Positions 63,797-64,000 of a stretch of DNA of 64,000 nucleotides are shown here, piece by piece (the first letter of the stretch is position 1; every line of letters begins with the position of its first letter). Position numbers and translations under genes: made by a program. The notes under the pieces were generated by a model. It saw only the letters and a program-made list of their open reading frames with translations. It made no database searches and had not been told where the DNA came from. The stretch is taken from NCBI GenBank assembly GCA_031771865.1, contig JASISA010000040.1, positions 1,240,001 to 1,304,000 of the forward strand, written 5' to 3'. Source of the DNA: Nothophaeocryptopus gaeumannii (lineage: Eukaryota > Ascomycota > Dothideomycetes > Mycosphaerellales > Mycosphaerellaceae).

Positions 63797-64000
63797 ATGG
63801 GACCCAAGCACGCTTCCCTATTCACTTACAATGTCAGCCGACACTACCCTTTTCGATGGTTTACGCCCGTGGTCATCCTTGGAGGCATTGTGTTGCTTGC
63901 CCTCTTTTCCTATCTCAACTACGCAGCGGACGGCTTCGACCTATCAGTCATCACCTCGTCAGACCCGAATGCTACCATTTCCGACCTTGGTGAGCTCAAG
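63797..64000 (+). CDS. N-terminus of a single-span membrane protein, cut by the window end
   Basis: ATG 63797 opens a frame that is still open at base 64000 (68 codons). After a short basic N-terminus (MGPKHASLFTYNVSRHYPFR) comes one hydrophobic span (WFTPVVILGGIVLLALFSYL) and then a polar, probably lumenal part with a glycosylation site (NAT). This looks like a type II membrane protein of fungi. Its main domain lies beyond the window, so no function can be given. Confidence 0.7.
   Translation, partial: MGPKHASLFTYNVSRHYPFRWFTPVVILGGIVLLALFSYLNYAADGFDLSVITSSDPNATISDLGELK

Overview
The window is nuclear DNA of a filamentous ascomycete, most likely a Dothideomycete (inference from protein resemblance). 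Genes carry short introns (48-90 nt) with GT-AG borders and one probable GC-AG border. The gene set is fungal: Zn2Cys6 regulator, TAF2, kexin, a UstYa (DUF3328) protein, a Pth11-type receptor relic and a Tad-like LINE. No tRNA, rRNA or CRISPR array was seen.

Layout. 1-2.7 kb: 3' end of a LINE with two in-frame TAG codons, then about 540 bases almost free of CpA and TpG, the mark of repeat-induced point mutation (RIP). 2.8-11.4 kb: a monooxygenase fragment, an intact DUF2235 hydrolase, a secreted metallophosphoesterase cut by a stop codon, a P450 relic, a small Cys-rich protein and a relic of a P-loop/HAD/UPRT fusion protein. 11.4-21.3 kb: gene-poor, holding a Zn2Cys6 regulator, one hypothetical gene and a P450 tail. 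21.3-23.0 kb: an intact flavin monooxygenase. 23.1-27.6 kb: a 4.4-kb DNA transposon with 38-bp perfect inverted repeats, an integrase-type (D,D,E) transposase and two accessory genes. 27.8-42 kb: a mosaic of intact genes (CBM9-like secreted protein, amino-acid transporter, UstYa, a repeat-containing Kex2-substrate precursor, SDR) and broken ones (receptor, NlpC/P60, GH130, GDSL esterase). 42-64 kb: mainly conserved genes (TAF2, PhoD-like phosphatase, kexin) with small secreted proteins, a transporter pseudogene and a MITE-like repeat.

The strongest candidate for a new system is at 32.8-35.5 kb. A UstYa-family oxidase gene and a secreted precursor gene are transcribed divergently from one 665-bp region. 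The precursor has repeated tyrosine-rich segments, each ending in Lys-Arg and followed by an acidic, EAEA-containing spacer. This is the arrangement of fungal dikaritin RiPPs (ustiloxin, phomopsin and asperipin types), in which Kex2 frees the core peptides and UstYa proteins cyclise them. The amino-acid transporter and the SDR beside the pair may or may not belong to it. The Kex2 gene is at 60.7 kb and is probably the general housekeeping copy. The second candidate is the 4.4-kb transposon with its two accessory genes and its recurring CACTCG motif.

All product names come from reading the translated sequence; no database search was run.
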